From Anaerolineae bacterium (lineage in GTDB: Bacteria; Chloroflexota; Anaerolineae; Aggregatilineales; Phototrophicaceae): a DNA stretch of 39,257 nt. Under the pieces are notes generated by a model. The model was given only the letters and a program-made list of their open reading frames with translations, did no database searches and was not told the DNA's origin. This document shows positions 16,848-25,058 of the stretch, one piece after another. The stretch is from the NCBI GenBank assembly GCA_022842885.1, contig JALHOR010000027.1, positions 1 to 39,257 of the forward strand, given 5' to 3'. A program made the position numbers and the translations under genes. How positions within the stretch are numbered: position 1 is the stretch's first letter; each line of letters opens with the position of its first letter.

Positions 16848-19262
16848 ATGGCAATCAATACGATTCCTGAGTCCGTATGGTTAGAGTTTACGCCGGAACA
16901 ACTCATTGCCGATTATCGCATTGCATATCGCAGTCGCCAAACCAGTTTATTAGGACGCCAAGAAGTGCTGAGTGGACGCGCCAAATTTGGGGCGTTTGGT
17001 GATGGAAAAGAAATTCCATTGGTGGCAATGGCACATTTTTTCCAAAAAGGCGATTGGCGCAGCGGCTATTATCGTGACCAAACGTTGATGATGGCATTGG
17101 GCGAATTAACCTCTGCCCAATACTTCGCGCAGTTATACGCCCACGCCAATACTGAGGCTGACCCAGCAGGCGGTGGACGCATGATGGGGTCACATTATGT
17201 TACCCATAGTTTGAATCCTGATGGCAGTTGGCGCAATCTCGCCACACAATACAATACCGCCGCTGATATTTCACCGACTGCCGGACAAATGCCGCGCCTA
17301 GTAGGGTTGGCATATGCATCGCGTCTATTCCGCGAAGTGGCTGAATTACGCCAATTTGTCGAATTATCGCAAGTTGGCAATGAAGTCGCATTTGGTATCA
17401 TTGGGAATGCCAGTTGCGCCGAAGGCTTATTCTGGGAGGCGCTGAACGCCATTGGCATTTTACGCGCTCCGGCAGTAATCACGATTTTAGACGATGAATA
17501 CGGTATTTCGGTCTCGAATGAGCATCAAATCCTCAAGCAAGACCTATCGCTATTGTTAGCCGGTTTTCAGCGCGATGGGGATAGTGCAGGTTATGATGTT
17601 TATTCTGTTGAAGGTTGGGATTATCCGGCACTGCTGGAAATGTATCAACTGGCGGTGCAAAATGCCCGCGAAGACCACATTCCTGCCATCATCCATGTGA
17701 AAGAACTGACGCAACCGCAAGGACATTCGACCTCTGGCAGTCATGAACGTTACAAAACGGAAGAACGCCTCGCATGGGAACGCGAACATGATTGTTTAAC
17801 GCGGATGCGCCGCTGGTTATTGGCGCAGGACATCATCACTGAGAACGAATTGGCACAGTATGAAGAAGAAGATAAACAATTTGTGCGCCAGCAGATGAAA
17901 AGTGCTTGGCAGCATTTTACCCATGAAATCGGTATAGAACGCCAGCAAGCGGCAGATTTTATAGATGCTCTTGCCCAAACATCGCCGCATAAAAACCCAC
18001 TCCATACGGTTAAACGCAGCATGTTTAGCCAAGCGTACCCGCGCCGCAAAGACATTCTGGAAGCCACATTTGAGGCGCTCAAAATCACCCGTGATGAACA
18101 AAACCCGGCTCGCCATGACCTCATCCAATGGCGCGAACAGCAAAAAATCGCTTATCAACACTTGTATAGTTCGCATCTCCACAGCGAATCAGACGCATCA
18201 CCGCTGCATGTTGCCGAAGTCAAACCCATTTACAGCGCCCAACCGCCTATCGTGAATGGCTTCCAAATTTTGAATCAATTTTTTGACAGCATGTTTGCCC
18301 GCGATCCGCGTATCATTGCTTTCGGCGAAGATGTGGGTTTTCTGGGTGGCGTGAATCAAACGATGGCGGGAATGCAAGCGAAATATGGCAAATTGCGCGT
18401 CTCGGATACGGGCATCCGTGAAATGACGATTATCGGGCAAGCCATTGGCTTGGCATTACGCGGTTTGCGCCCCGTTGCCGAAATTCAATATCTCGATTAT
18501 TTACTCTATGCACTGCAAATTCTATCTGATGATTTGGCATCATTGCATTGGCGCACAGTTGGGCGGCAAAAAGCCCCGGTCATCATCAGCACTCGCGGGC
18601 ATCGGCTGGAAGGCATTTGGCATTCTGGTTCGCCCATTGCGGGCATCATCAATTTAGTGCGTGGGATGCATGTGTTAGTCCCGCGTGATATGACTCGCGC
18701 TGCCGGATTTTATAACACGCTGCTCCAAGGTGATGCGCCGGGGCTGGTGATTGAAGTGTTGAATGGGTATCGCAAAAAAGAACCGCTGCCTGATAATTTG
18801 AAAGACATCACGATTCCGCTAGGTGTACCAGAAATTTTGCGTCCCGGTGCTGATGTCACCCTAGTGACCTATGGCGCATTATGCCAAATTGCCTTAGAAG
18901 CGGCAGCATCTTTAGCTGAGGTTGGCGTAGAAACAGAAGTCGTTGATGTGCAATCGCTGCTGCCGTTTGATATTCATGGCATCATTTTAGAATCGCTCAA
19001 AAAGACCAATCGCATTGTCTTTTTGGATGAAGATGTTCCCGGCGGCACCACCGCATATATGATGCAGCACGTTCTGGAGGTACAGGGCGGCTATCACTGG
19101 CTTGATGCTGAACCGCGCACGCTCTCGGCACAAGCCCATCGTCCAGCGTATGGCACAGATGGCAATCATTTTTCCAAGCCCAATGCGCTCGATATTTTTG
19201 AAGCGGTGTATGGCTTGATGCATGATGCCGACCCGCTGACATATCCGCTGTTTTACAAATAA
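16848..19262 (+). CDS. 2-oxoacid dehydrogenase E1, fused alpha and beta chains
   Basis: TPP-dependent decarboxylase of a pyruvate or branched-chain 2-oxoacid dehydrogenase complex, with alpha (~1-400) and beta (~470-804) chains in one polypeptide. Alpha landmarks are GYYRDQTLMMALG near residue 72 and a TPP/Mg region GNASCAEG...DDEYGISVS (~186-222). Beta landmarks are AFGEDVGFLGGVNQT (~490), REMTIIGQAIGLALRGLRPV and FLDEDVPGGTTAYM. Fused E1s of this kind occur in Bacteroidetes and Chloroflexota. I start at the ATG at 16848, which has AAGGA seven bases upstream; the TTG at 16833 lies before that SD. The E2 gene follows after 20 bases. No E3 gene is nearby. Position 187 is Asn where related proteins, as I recall them, have Asp. 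Confidence 0.9.
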   Translation: MAINTIPESVWLEFTPEQLIADYRIAYRSRQTSLLGRQEVLSGRAKFGAFGDGKEIPLVAMAHFFQKGDWRSGYYRDQTLMMALGELTSAQYFAQLYAHANTEADPAGGGRMMGSHYVTHSLNPDGSWRNLATQYNTAADISPTAGQMPRLVGLAYASRLFREVAELRQFVELSQVGNEVAFGIIGNASCAEGLFWEALNAIGILRAPAVITILDDEYGISVSNEHQILKQDLSLLLAGFQRDGDSAGYDVYSVEGWDYPALLEMYQLAVQNAREDHIPAIIHVKELTQPQGHSTSGSHERYKTEERLAWEREHDCLTRMRRWLLAQDIITENELAQYEEEDKQFVRQQMKSAWQHFTHEIGIERQQAADFIDALAQTSPHKNPLHTVKRSMFSQAYPRRKDILEATFEALKITRDEQNPARHDLIQWREQQKIAYQHLYSSHLHSESDASPLHVAEVKPIYSAQPPIVNGFQILNQFFDSMFARDPRIIAFGEDVGFLGGVNQTMAGMQAKYGKLRVSDTGIREMTIIGQAIGLALRGLRPVAEIQYLDYLLYALQILSDDLASLHWRTVGRQKAPVIISTRGHRLEGIWHSGSPIAGIINLVRGMHVLVPRDMTRAAGFYNTLLQGDAPGLVIEVLNGYRKKEPLPDNLKDITIPLGVPEILRPGADVTLVTYGALCQIALEAAASLAEVGVETEVVDVQSLLPFDIHGIILESLKKTNRIVFLDEDVPGGTTAYMMQHVLEVQGGYHWLDAEPRTLSAQAHRPAYGTDGNHFSKPNALDIFEAVYGLMHDADPLTYPLFYK

Positions 19263-19282
19263 CATGACAACAGGCAACATTT

Positions 19283-20557
19283 ATGAGCAATCATGTGATT
19301 ATGCCCGCTATGGGCGAAGGCGTCATTGAAGGCACCATTGTCCGCTGGCTCAAGCAAGTGGGCGATAATGTTATTTTTGGTGAACCAATTCTGGAAATTG
19401 AAACGGATAAAGTCACAGTTGAAATCACATCGGAAACCGATGGCACACTGCAACGGATTCATGCGGATGAAGGCGCAACAGTAGCCGTTGGCACACTCTT
19501 GGCAGAAATTGGTACAGAGAATGATATGGCTAAATCATCTCCGGTTGTGGCTGTGCCGCTGCCCGCCAAAATGACGACCCCACAAACCAACACGCCAACC
19601 ATGCCTATCACCAATAATCATGCGGCAGTCATCGAAAAAGCTGGTCAGCGCGATTTTGAGGGTGTGCGCGTTAGCCCGGTAGTTGCGCGAATGCTGGAAA
19701 CGCATGAGATTGATGTGCATGAACTTACCGGTTCAGGGCGGGCTGGACGCATCACCAAACAAGATGTGCTAGATTATTTGGAAACGCATGAAGAAACCAC
19801 CCATATTGACCCACTCCCGGCGATTCAACCTGTTCCAGCACGACCCGCGACTGTTGACACGATGCCAACACAATCCGACGAAGGCGACATTGTGCCATTA
19901 TCAGCAATGCGGCGCTCGATTGCTGACCACATGGTACGCAGCGTGCAAACCAGCCCCCATGCCACGACAATATTTGAATTTGATTTTTCGGTGGTTGCCA
20001 AACATCGGGATACCTATAAAGATGATTTTGCGCGGCAAGGTGTGAAGTTGACGTATTTGCCCTATCTAGTGATGGCAGCAATACGGGCGCTCAAAAAATA
20101 TCCGATGGTGAATGCCAGTTGGACAGATGCCGGAATTTTGCTCAAGCGTGATATTCATCTAGGCATCGCCGTCGCAGTAGACAGCGGCTTGATTGTGCCA
20201 GTCATTCGCCATGCTGATAATCTCAATTTGTTGGGATTAGCGCGTGCTATCCAAGATTTATCCGAGAGAGCGCGGCAAAATCATCTTAAGCCGGAGGAAG
20301 TGCGCGGCGGCACTTTTACCATCACCAATCATGGCGTTTCCGGCAGTCTTATCGGCACACCCATCATCAATCAGCCCCAAGTCGGTATTTTGGGTGTGGG
20401 TTTAATTGAAAAACGCCTAAAAGTCATTGACGATGCTATCATGATTCGCCCCTGTGCCTACATCAGTTTCAGCTTTGACCATCGCATTTTGGATGGCGCA
20501 GCGGCAGATGCTTTCGTAGGGCATATCAAACAAGTGGTTGAAGATTTTGTCGGATAA
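19283..20557 (+). CDS. 2-oxoacid dehydrogenase E2 (dihydrolipoyl acyltransferase)
   Basis: Moves the acyl group from E1 to CoA and forms the core of the complex. The 424 residues contain an N-terminal lipoyl domain with the lipoylation site ETDKVT (Lys43), a linker rich in Pro/Thr (~78-125), a peripheral-subunit-binding domain (VSPVVARMLETHEIDVHEL, ~130-168), a second linker, and the C-terminal catalytic domain (~205-424) ending in SFDHRILDGAAADAF, which has the catalytic His and Asp. Acyl specificity cannot be told from this. It is co-transcribed with E1; a hairpin follows its stop. An E3 must be supplied from elsewhere. Confidence 0.93.
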   Translation: MSNHVIMPAMGEGVIEGTIVRWLKQVGDNVIFGEPILEIETDKVTVEITSETDGTLQRIHADEGATVAVGTLLAEIGTENDMAKSSPVVAVPLPAKMTTPQTNTPTMPITNNHAAVIEKAGQRDFEGVRVSPVVARMLETHEIDVHELTGSGRAGRITKQDVLDYLETHEETTHIDPLPAIQPVPARPATVDTMPTQSDEGDIVPLSAMRRSIADHMVRSVQTSPHATTIFEFDFSVVAKHRDTYKDDFARQGVKLTYLPYLVMAAIRALKKYPMVNASWTDAGILLKRDIHLGIAVAVDSGLIVPVIRHADNLNLLGLARAIQDLSERARQNHLKPEEVRGGTFTITNHGVSGSLIGTPIINQPQVGILGVGLIEKRLKVIDDAIMIRPCAYISFSFDHRILDGAAADAFVGHIKQVVEDFVG

Positions 20558-20564
20558 GTACACG

Positions 20565-20589
20565 ATGCCGGGGGCTATTTTCCCGGCAT
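20565..20589. terminator. Hairpin between convergent E2 and SDR genes
   Basis: ATGCCGGG and CCCGGCAT form a perfect 8-bp stem with a 9-base loop, starting eight bases after the E2 stop and 12 bases from the SDR stop. T-tracts are weak on both strands. It is probably a shared bidirectional transcript end. Confidence 0.6.
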
Positions 20590-20601
20590 TATGATCGTTG
20601 A

Positions 20602-21231
20602 TTAATTGCTAATGACCGGCGCTTGGCGTATATGTAGCGCCTCTTGAAGTTGTTTGAGCATGAACGCCGCCATATCCGCACGCGCCAAACGAATGCCTAC
20701 GCCCTGCCCCAAATAGCCAACACGCAGCGTATTTTGTTGGGCATCATCCGTCAACATCGGCACCCGTACAATTGTCCAATCGCGGTCTGATTGGCGCACT
20801 TTTTCCACCACTTGCTTCATGTCTTCGACGACATTCTTGGAAACAATGTGTAGCAAACCACCGATAACCTTATCCATCATCCCAATTTTGTCCAGCGGGT
20901 CGCGCACGCCTGCCCCTGCTGAAATAATCAAACGCTGCACCCCATGCCGCTTCATTGCCGCTAAAATTTTATCAGTGCCTTGGCTGATGAGATATTCGGG
21001 CTTGTTGCTGCTAGGTCCCAAAACACTGATTACAGCATCGGCATTTTTAACAACGGTTTCAACGGCGACATCATTCAGAATATCCCCTTGCACAATCGTC
21101 AGATGGTCATGCTGCATCGTCAGTTTAGAGGGGGTTCGCACCAGTGCCGCCACTTCATAACCAGCGGCGAGTGCTTGCTGTACCAAATGCTGCCCAGTTT
21201 TGCCGGTTGCGCCAAAAATTGCCAGTTTCAT
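20602..21231 (-). CDS. NAD(P)-binding atypical SDR (NmrA/HSCARG-like)
   Basis: 209 residues with a Rossmann fold: nucleotide motif FGATGKTGQHLVQQAL (residues 6-21), LVRTPSK, a VQGDI acidic turn (~50), and ISVLGPSS (~70). There is no YxxxK catalytic pair in the expected place, so it is an atypical SDR: a redox sensor, flavin/quinone reductase or epimerase-like protein rather than a defined dehydrogenase. Its ATG overlaps the stop of the upstream FrnE-like gene (ATGA, 21228-21231). The pair is transcribed from the palindromic operator at 21894-21911. Substrate unknown. Confidence 0.85.
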   Translation of the reverse strand: MKLAIFGATGKTGQHLVQQALAAGYEVAALVRTPSKLTMQHDHLTIVQGDILNDVAVETVVKNADAVISVLGPSSNKPEYLISQGTDKILAAMKRHGVQRLIISAGAGVRDPLDKIGMMDKVIGGLLHIVSKNVVEDMKQVVEKVRQSDRDWTIVRVPMLTDDAQQNTLRVGYLGQGVGIRLARADMAAFMLKQLQEALHIRQAPVISN

Positions 21232-21887
21232 TCAAACATCTCCTCATGTGTGGTCTGCGTCGCTTGCTGCATCACCCTTAAAATTGTGGCAGGGGATTGC
21301 GCTCCGCTAAACGCCAATCGCTGATTGAAAATAAAAAATGGGACACCCGTAATACCGATTTGCTGTGCCTGTGCAATGTCTGCCAACACTTGCGCTTGCA
21401 ATGTTTGGCTCTCTAATTGTGGGCGCAGAACCACCGTATCAAGACCATTGGCAGTTGCAATATCCAACAGCACCTCAATATCGCCAATATTGCGCCCATG
21501 TTCAAAATAGGCGTCGTAAACGGCATCCATGATGCTTTCTTGGTGCTGTTCAGGAACAGCCGCAATCAGGCAGTGAGAAAGCAGGGTATTCGGTGCAACC
21601 TCAATACGCTCAAAATTAAAAATTACTCCAGCTTGCGATCCCATTTCTCGCGGGGCAGCAAACCATTGTTCCAATGGCACTTGTCCACCCCCTTTAGCGT
21701 GCATATAGTCCCGAAAACCATAGCCTTCTGTTGGGATCGTCGGATTCAAAAAATAGGCATGATAATGGATTTGAACTGGCTCACCATCCCATTGCGCTAA
21801 TGCCAGTTTGAGGTGTTGTTTGCCAATCCGACACCACGGGCAAGCTGTATCATGAAACACATCAATTTGCACGAGACCGCCTTTCAT
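21228..21887 (-). CDS. DsbA-family (FrnE-like) thioredoxin-fold oxidoreductase
   Basis: 219 residues without a signal peptide, so cytoplasmic. Redox motif CPWC at residues 16-19 (HDTACPWCRIGKQHL) and a cis-Pro loop GVPFFIFNQ near 180, with a helical insertion in between; this is the FrnE/2-hydroxychromene-2-carboxylate isomerase branch. FrnE proteins act as disulfide isomerases or in polyketide and stress chemistry, and the exact role here is not shown. It starts only 7 bases downstream of a perfect operator for the adjacent TetR regulator, and no good SD precedes the ATG. A leaderless or alternative start (GTG at 21870-21872, with AGGCGG upstream) is possible. Confidence 0.87.
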   Translation of the reverse strand: MKGGLVQIDVFHDTACPWCRIGKQHLKLALAQWDGEPVQIHYHAYFLNPTIPTEGYGFRDYMHAKGGGQVPLEQWFAAPREMGSQAGVIFNFERIEVAPNTLLSHCLIAAVPEQHQESIMDAVYDAYFEHGRNIGDIEVLLDIATANGLDTVVLRPQLESQTLQAQVLADIAQAQQIGITGVPFFIFNQRLAFSGAQSPATILRVMQQATQTTHEEMFE

Positions 21888-21893
21888 CAGACC

Positions 21894-21911
21894 ATATAGA
21901 CCAGTCTATAT
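21894..21911. promoter_or_regulatory. TetR-type operator 1 (FrnE-SDR operon)
   Basis: ATATAGAC-CA-GTCTATAT, a perfect 8-bp-arm palindrome just upstream of the FrnE-like start. It is the best of three copies of the same motif around the TetR gene and resembles LmrA/QdoR boxes of Bacillus. Confidence 0.85.
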
Positions 21912-21936
21912 AATAACCACAAAAAAATAATGGGGA

Positions 21937-22503
21937 TTACCCCGTGATAGCAATTAAGCGCCCAATTTCATCGGCAACCACTTCCAATGGTTCACGACTG
22001 CGCTGGGTACGACATAAGATAACACCGCCTTCTATGGCAGCAATAATCAGCATGGCTAATTGCCGCGCTTTTTGTGAAGGGATACCGCCAACGACCATTT
22101 TGTCGGCAAAAGCCGCTTGCCACTCACTGTAAATACGCTGACATTCTTCACGCAAGGTATCGCTCGATGCTGCTGTTTCCATGGCAATCGTCGTAATGGG
22201 ACCACCAGCGCGATAGTTCGAAAGTTCAACATTGAAGGCGATATTGCGGATAAAGCTACGAATTGCTTCTGCTGGCGAATCCGGTTGCACCAAATTTTCT
22301 TTGATTCGTCGCAGCACAATCGTTCCGACATAACGTATCGCTTCTATCGCTAGTTCTTCTTTGCCACCCGGAAAATGATAATAAAGCGACCCTTTGGGGC
22401 TACCACTCTCTTTAACAATTTGGTTAAGACCAGTAGCATGGTATCCCTGAAGTTCCAATAGTTCACAGGTAGTTTGGATAATCTGCTCGCGTGTTGAAGT
22501 CAT
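21937..22503 (-). CDS. TetR-family repressor, LmrA/QdoR (YxaF) type
   Basis: 188 residues. The N-terminal HTH is residues ~5-52 (REQIIQTTCELLELQGYHAT, GLNQIVKESGSPKGSLYYHF), and the GSPKGSLYYHFPGGKEEL stretch is typical of the LmrA/YxaF subgroup. The C-terminal ligand domain is all-helical and not informative about ligand. Three matching palindromes sit in front of this gene, the FrnE-SDR pair and the NmrA-like gene, so it very likely represses itself and both neighbours. In Bacillus the related repressors respond to flavonoids or drugs. The inducer here is unknown, but the regulated genes are redox enzymes, suggesting a response to small electrophilic or aromatic compounds. Confidence 0.93.
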   Translation of the reverse strand: MTSTREQIIQTTCELLELQGYHATGLNQIVKESGSPKGSLYYHFPGGKEELAIEAIRYVGTIVLRRIKENLVQPDSPAEAIRSFIRNIAFNVELSNYRAGGPITTIAMETAASSDTLREECQRIYSEWQAAFADKMVVGGIPSQKARQLAMLIIAAIEGGVILCRTQRSREPLEVVADEIGRLIAITG

Positions 22504-22524
22504 CGTCGTTACCCACGATTTGAT

Positions 22525-22544
22525 TATATAGACTGGTCTAATAT
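22525..22544. promoter_or_regulatory. TetR-type operator 2 (autoregulation)
   Basis: The core TAGAC-TG-GTCTA at 22529-22540 is a perfect palindrome with AT-rich flanks, 22-41 bases upstream of the tetR start. Confidence 0.85.
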
Positions 22545-22610
22545 AAAGTCAATCACATTTTATGAGGACTGACTTAAAGATATTCATATTATGCACGATT
22601 CGGGCAGCAT

Positions 22611-23480
22611 TCAACTAGGTGCTGCCCAAACCGCCCGATAATCATAGGCAAATTGTTCAAACGATATGGGCATACGTCCTAAAATTTGCTCAACATCCCT
22701 TGTGATTTCGCGGGCGTTGCCCAAGCGTGTCATCGTATAAAGGAGTGTCACCACAAGGGCATAACCCACTTGCCGCCCCTCGGCTATCTGATCGCGCAAA
22801 AATGTTAGTACAGATATGGGTTGATAGCGCACATGACGCTGCAACATAGTCGTCATAATTGTGGCGACTTGACCATAATCTAGTGCTTCTGCCCCCGTAA
22901 GCGTATAGATTTTGTGGGCGTGTCCCGGTTCTACCAGCGCACACGCTGCCACAGCCGCAATGTCGCGCACATCAATAAAACTGGTTTTCGCCATACCCAC
23001 AGGCAATGCAATTTTGCTGTAGTCACGAATAGCGGGCATCTGCGTTGTACTTAGATTCTGCATGAAGAAACTTGCCCGCAGGAAAGTGTAATCCACACCA
23101 GAAGTCATCAACCATTGCTCTATTTTGTAATGTGGCACAATGCGATTTTTTTCAACACCTTGCAGCGATAAGAATACAATGTGCTGCACCCCCGCAGCGA
23201 CTGCCGCCCGCAGCGCCGGGATAATATCGCGTTGGACATTGGCAAGCGCCGGAGGACGCACCAAAAACAAATGGCTCACTTGGTCAAAAGTTGCCGTGAA
23301 TGTTTCTGGCTTTAAAAAATCAAAATGCTGAATATCTACGTCTTGCCCAAAGTATTTTCGGGCAGAAGCCATGTTAAACGCCCCAATCCGCAAAGGAACA
23401 GCCCGCAATTGAAGTTCTCGCACGACTTCCGTACCCACATTGCCCGGCGCACCTGTTACCAAAATTTTGCCTGTCACCAT
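22611..23480 (-). CDS. NmrA-like NAD(P)-binding protein
   Basis: 289 residues when started at the ATG at 23478-23480, which has GAGAGG six bases upstream; the ATG 18 bases further up would put the SD inside the gene. The N-terminus is a Rossmann motif, ILVTGAPGNVGTEVVREL. It continues with HLFLVRPPAL, HIVFLSLQGVEKN and VDYTFLRASFFMQNL, which are the landmarks of NmrA/QorR-type atypical SDRs (NAD(P)H:quinone-reductase-like or azoreductase-related). It is preceded by the third TetR operator at 23526-23544 and so probably belongs to the same regulon. It has a C-terminal helical extension after residue 230. Substrate unknown. Confidence 0.88.
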   Translation of the reverse strand: MVTGKILVTGAPGNVGTEVVRELQLRAVPLRIGAFNMASARKYFGQDVDIQHFDFLKPETFTATFDQVSHLFLVRPPALANVQRDIIPALRAAVAAGVQHIVFLSLQGVEKNRIVPHYKIEQWLMTSGVDYTFLRASFFMQNLSTTQMPAIRDYSKIALPVGMAKTSFIDVRDIAAVAACALVEPGHAHKIYTLTGAEALDYGQVATIMTTMLQRHVRYQPISVLTFLRDQIAEGRQVGYALVVTLLYTMTRLGNAREITRDVEQILGRMPISFEQFAYDYRAVWAAPS

Positions 23481-23525
23481 GGATTGCCTCTCATACATCC
23501 TATCGTTTCGACCTATCAGTCTATT

Positions 23526-23544
23526 ATAGCGACTGGTCTATATA
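23526..23544. promoter_or_regulatory. TetR-type operator 3 (NmrA-like gene)
   Basis: TATAGC-GAC-TG-GTC-TATATA: the core GACTGGTC and right arm match operators 1 and 2 exactly, while the left arm has a C in place of a base pair of the palindrome. It lies about 46-64 bases upstream of the NmrA-like start. Confidence 0.75.
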
Positions 23545-23633
23545 AATAGTGTATGACTTTCATCCTGAACAAGCCCATCAAAAAAGCAACACACTGCTGC
23601 CCACCCTATATGCGACAGACAGCAGAATAATGT

Positions 23634-24653
23634 TTATGTGTGGTCAATCAAATCGTAGGTTGCGCCGAACACATATGGATTTTTCGGCAAGAAATCATGC
23701 GGGAAACCCATCTCAAACGCACTGATTTCATCCAAGCGTTTCAGTTGGTCAGCATCCAATTTCCATTCCAGCGCGGCTAGATTATCAGCGAGTTGGCTGG
23801 TGCTGCGTGCGCCCAAAATAGGGATAAACCGCTGATACGGACGTTGACGCACCCAATTAACGCACACTTGCGCCCGGCTGCGCCCTGTCTCTTCGGCGAT
23901 AGCGGCGACCATATCCACGATATTTTGCATTTTATCGCTAATCGTCACGCGAGTTTTATCATGGCGAGTGATTTCGGTGCTATTTTCGCTGTATTTGCCC
24001 AACAAAATACCTTGCCCCACGATACCCCAAGGCAACAGACTCATACCCCAATGCTGCGCCATCGGCACAAGTTCGCGTTCAATATCGCGCCGACCCAGAT
24101 GATACGGCACTTGTAAGCCCAAAAATTGCGGATACCCACGCAGCATCGCCAATGTGTTCGCTTCTGCGATAATATATGCTGGACTATCAGAAATCGCTAA
24201 ATAATTGACTTTGCCACTTTGCACCAACATATCCAAACCGCGCATGACTTCTTCAACAGGCGTCATGTAATCCCACATGTGCAAATACAAAATATCCAAA
24301 TAATCTGTCTGTAAACGGCGTAAACTGCGCTCTACCGATTGGCGCATATTTTTGATGCTGTTGCCACCGCTGTTTGGATCCGTTGCATCGGGGCGGGTGA
24401 GTGTATACTTGGTTGCGACCACAAATTGCTCACGCCGATTCCGTAAAAAATCACCTAAAAATTCTTCGCTTGTGCCATCCGTATAATTGACGGATGTATC
24501 CAGAAAATTGCCGCCGGCTTCGGCAAACATGTCGAATTGTTTTAAACTCTCGTCTTTGGAAGCGCCCCACCCCCACGTCTCACCAAAGGTCATCGTGCCT
24601 AAACATAATTCAGAGACGCGCAGCCCACTTTTCCCCAACAATTGATACCGCAT
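23634..24653 (-). CDS. Aldo/keto reductase (Tas/YajO-like)
   Basis: 339-residue TIM-barrel NADPH-dependent carbonyl reductase. The catalytic tetrad is complete: Asp52 and Tyr57 (FLDTSVNY), Lys82 (VATKYTL) and His125 (YLHMWD). Near the C-terminus, IPILGARSTSQLADNLAAL is the NADPH phosphate-binding signature. Length and the long loop after Lys82 fit the AKR group of Tas/IolS-type proteins. The start has AGGAG followed by an A-rich spacer. It follows the NmrA-like gene on the same strand but with no TetR box of its own, and it diverges from the DUF433 gene. Natural substrate unknown. Confidence 0.92.
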   Translation of the reverse strand: MRYQLLGKSGLRVSELCLGTMTFGETWGWGASKDESLKQFDMFAEAGGNFLDTSVNYTDGTSEEFLGDFLRNRREQFVVATKYTLTRPDATDPNSGGNSIKNMRQSVERSLRRLQTDYLDILYLHMWDYMTPVEEVMRGLDMLVQSGKVNYLAISDSPAYIIAEANTLAMLRGYPQFLGLQVPYHLGRRDIERELVPMAQHWGMSLLPWGIVGQGILLGKYSENSTEITRHDKTRVTISDKMQNIVDMVAAIAEETGRSRAQVCVNWVRQRPYQRFIPILGARSTSQLADNLAALEWKLDADQLKRLDEISAFEMGFPHDFLPKNPYVFGATYDLIDHT

Positions 24654-24696
24654 TTTTCTGCTCCTATGTGAATGTCAATTCCACAATGGGATATTG

Positions 24697-24702
24697 TATA
24701 AT
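24697..24702 (+). promoter_or_regulatory. Candidate -10 element for the DUF433 gene
   Basis: A consensus TATAAT 27 bases upstream of the DUF433 start, in the 75-base divergent gap. The hexamer 17 bases upstream (GTCAAT) is a poor -35, so the call rests on the -10 alone. Confidence 0.4.
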
Positions 24703-24728
24703 TAAAAAATAGGATATGGGGGTGAAAA

Positions 24729-24932
24729 ATGCTTTATGACCGAATTACTGTAAATCCAAATCAAATGGGTGGTGTTCTCTGCATACGCGGACTAAGGATT
24801 CCGGTAGCTACGGTGCTGCACATGATCGCAGAAGGGATGCAATCCGCCGAAATTCTGACTGCTTATCCCGATTTAGAATTAGAAGATATTCAACAAGCAC
24901 TACATTATTGCTGTAGAAACGATAACGAGTGA
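24729..24932 (+). CDS. DUF433 family protein (antitoxin-like), orphan
   Basis: 67 residues with the DUF433 pattern: RITVNPNQMGGVLCIRGLRI, then PVATVLHMIAEGMQSAEIL and AYPDLELEDIQQALHY, a small winged-helix-like fold. DUF433 proteins are commonly paired with a DUF5615 PIN-like toxin gene starting in the stop region. Here the next bases hold no such gene; the EF-G promoter follows directly. It may be a solitary antitoxin or remnant, or act on a toxin elsewhere. It has a strong SD (GGGGGTG). Confidence 0.88.
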   Translation: MLYDRITVNPNQMGGVLCIRGLRIPVATVLHMIAEGMQSAEILTAYPDLELEDIQQALHYCCRNDNE

Positions 24933-24975
24933 CAGGTAAAAATCAGGATATAACGCCTCTTTATATCGCCTATTT

Positions 24976-25004
24976 TTGACAATCCCCTAACATCCTCTTA
25001 AAAT
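24976..25004 (+). promoter_or_regulatory. Sigma-70-type promoter of the EF-G paralogue
   Basis: A perfect -35 TTGACA (24976-24981), a 17-base spacer, and -10 TAAAAT (24999-25004). It predicts a leader of roughly 48 bases before the EF-G start at 25059. This is the clearest vegetative promoter in the window. Confidence 0.85.
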
Positions 25005-25058
25005 TTACTCAACAATACAGTCTTGTATCCCCTAATAAAACTTATAAGGAAAACCATT

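Noticed and set aside
16676-16870. Short frame in the leader of the E1 gene
   Set aside because: No credible start codon/SD, random composition, and it runs into the E1 gene in another frame.
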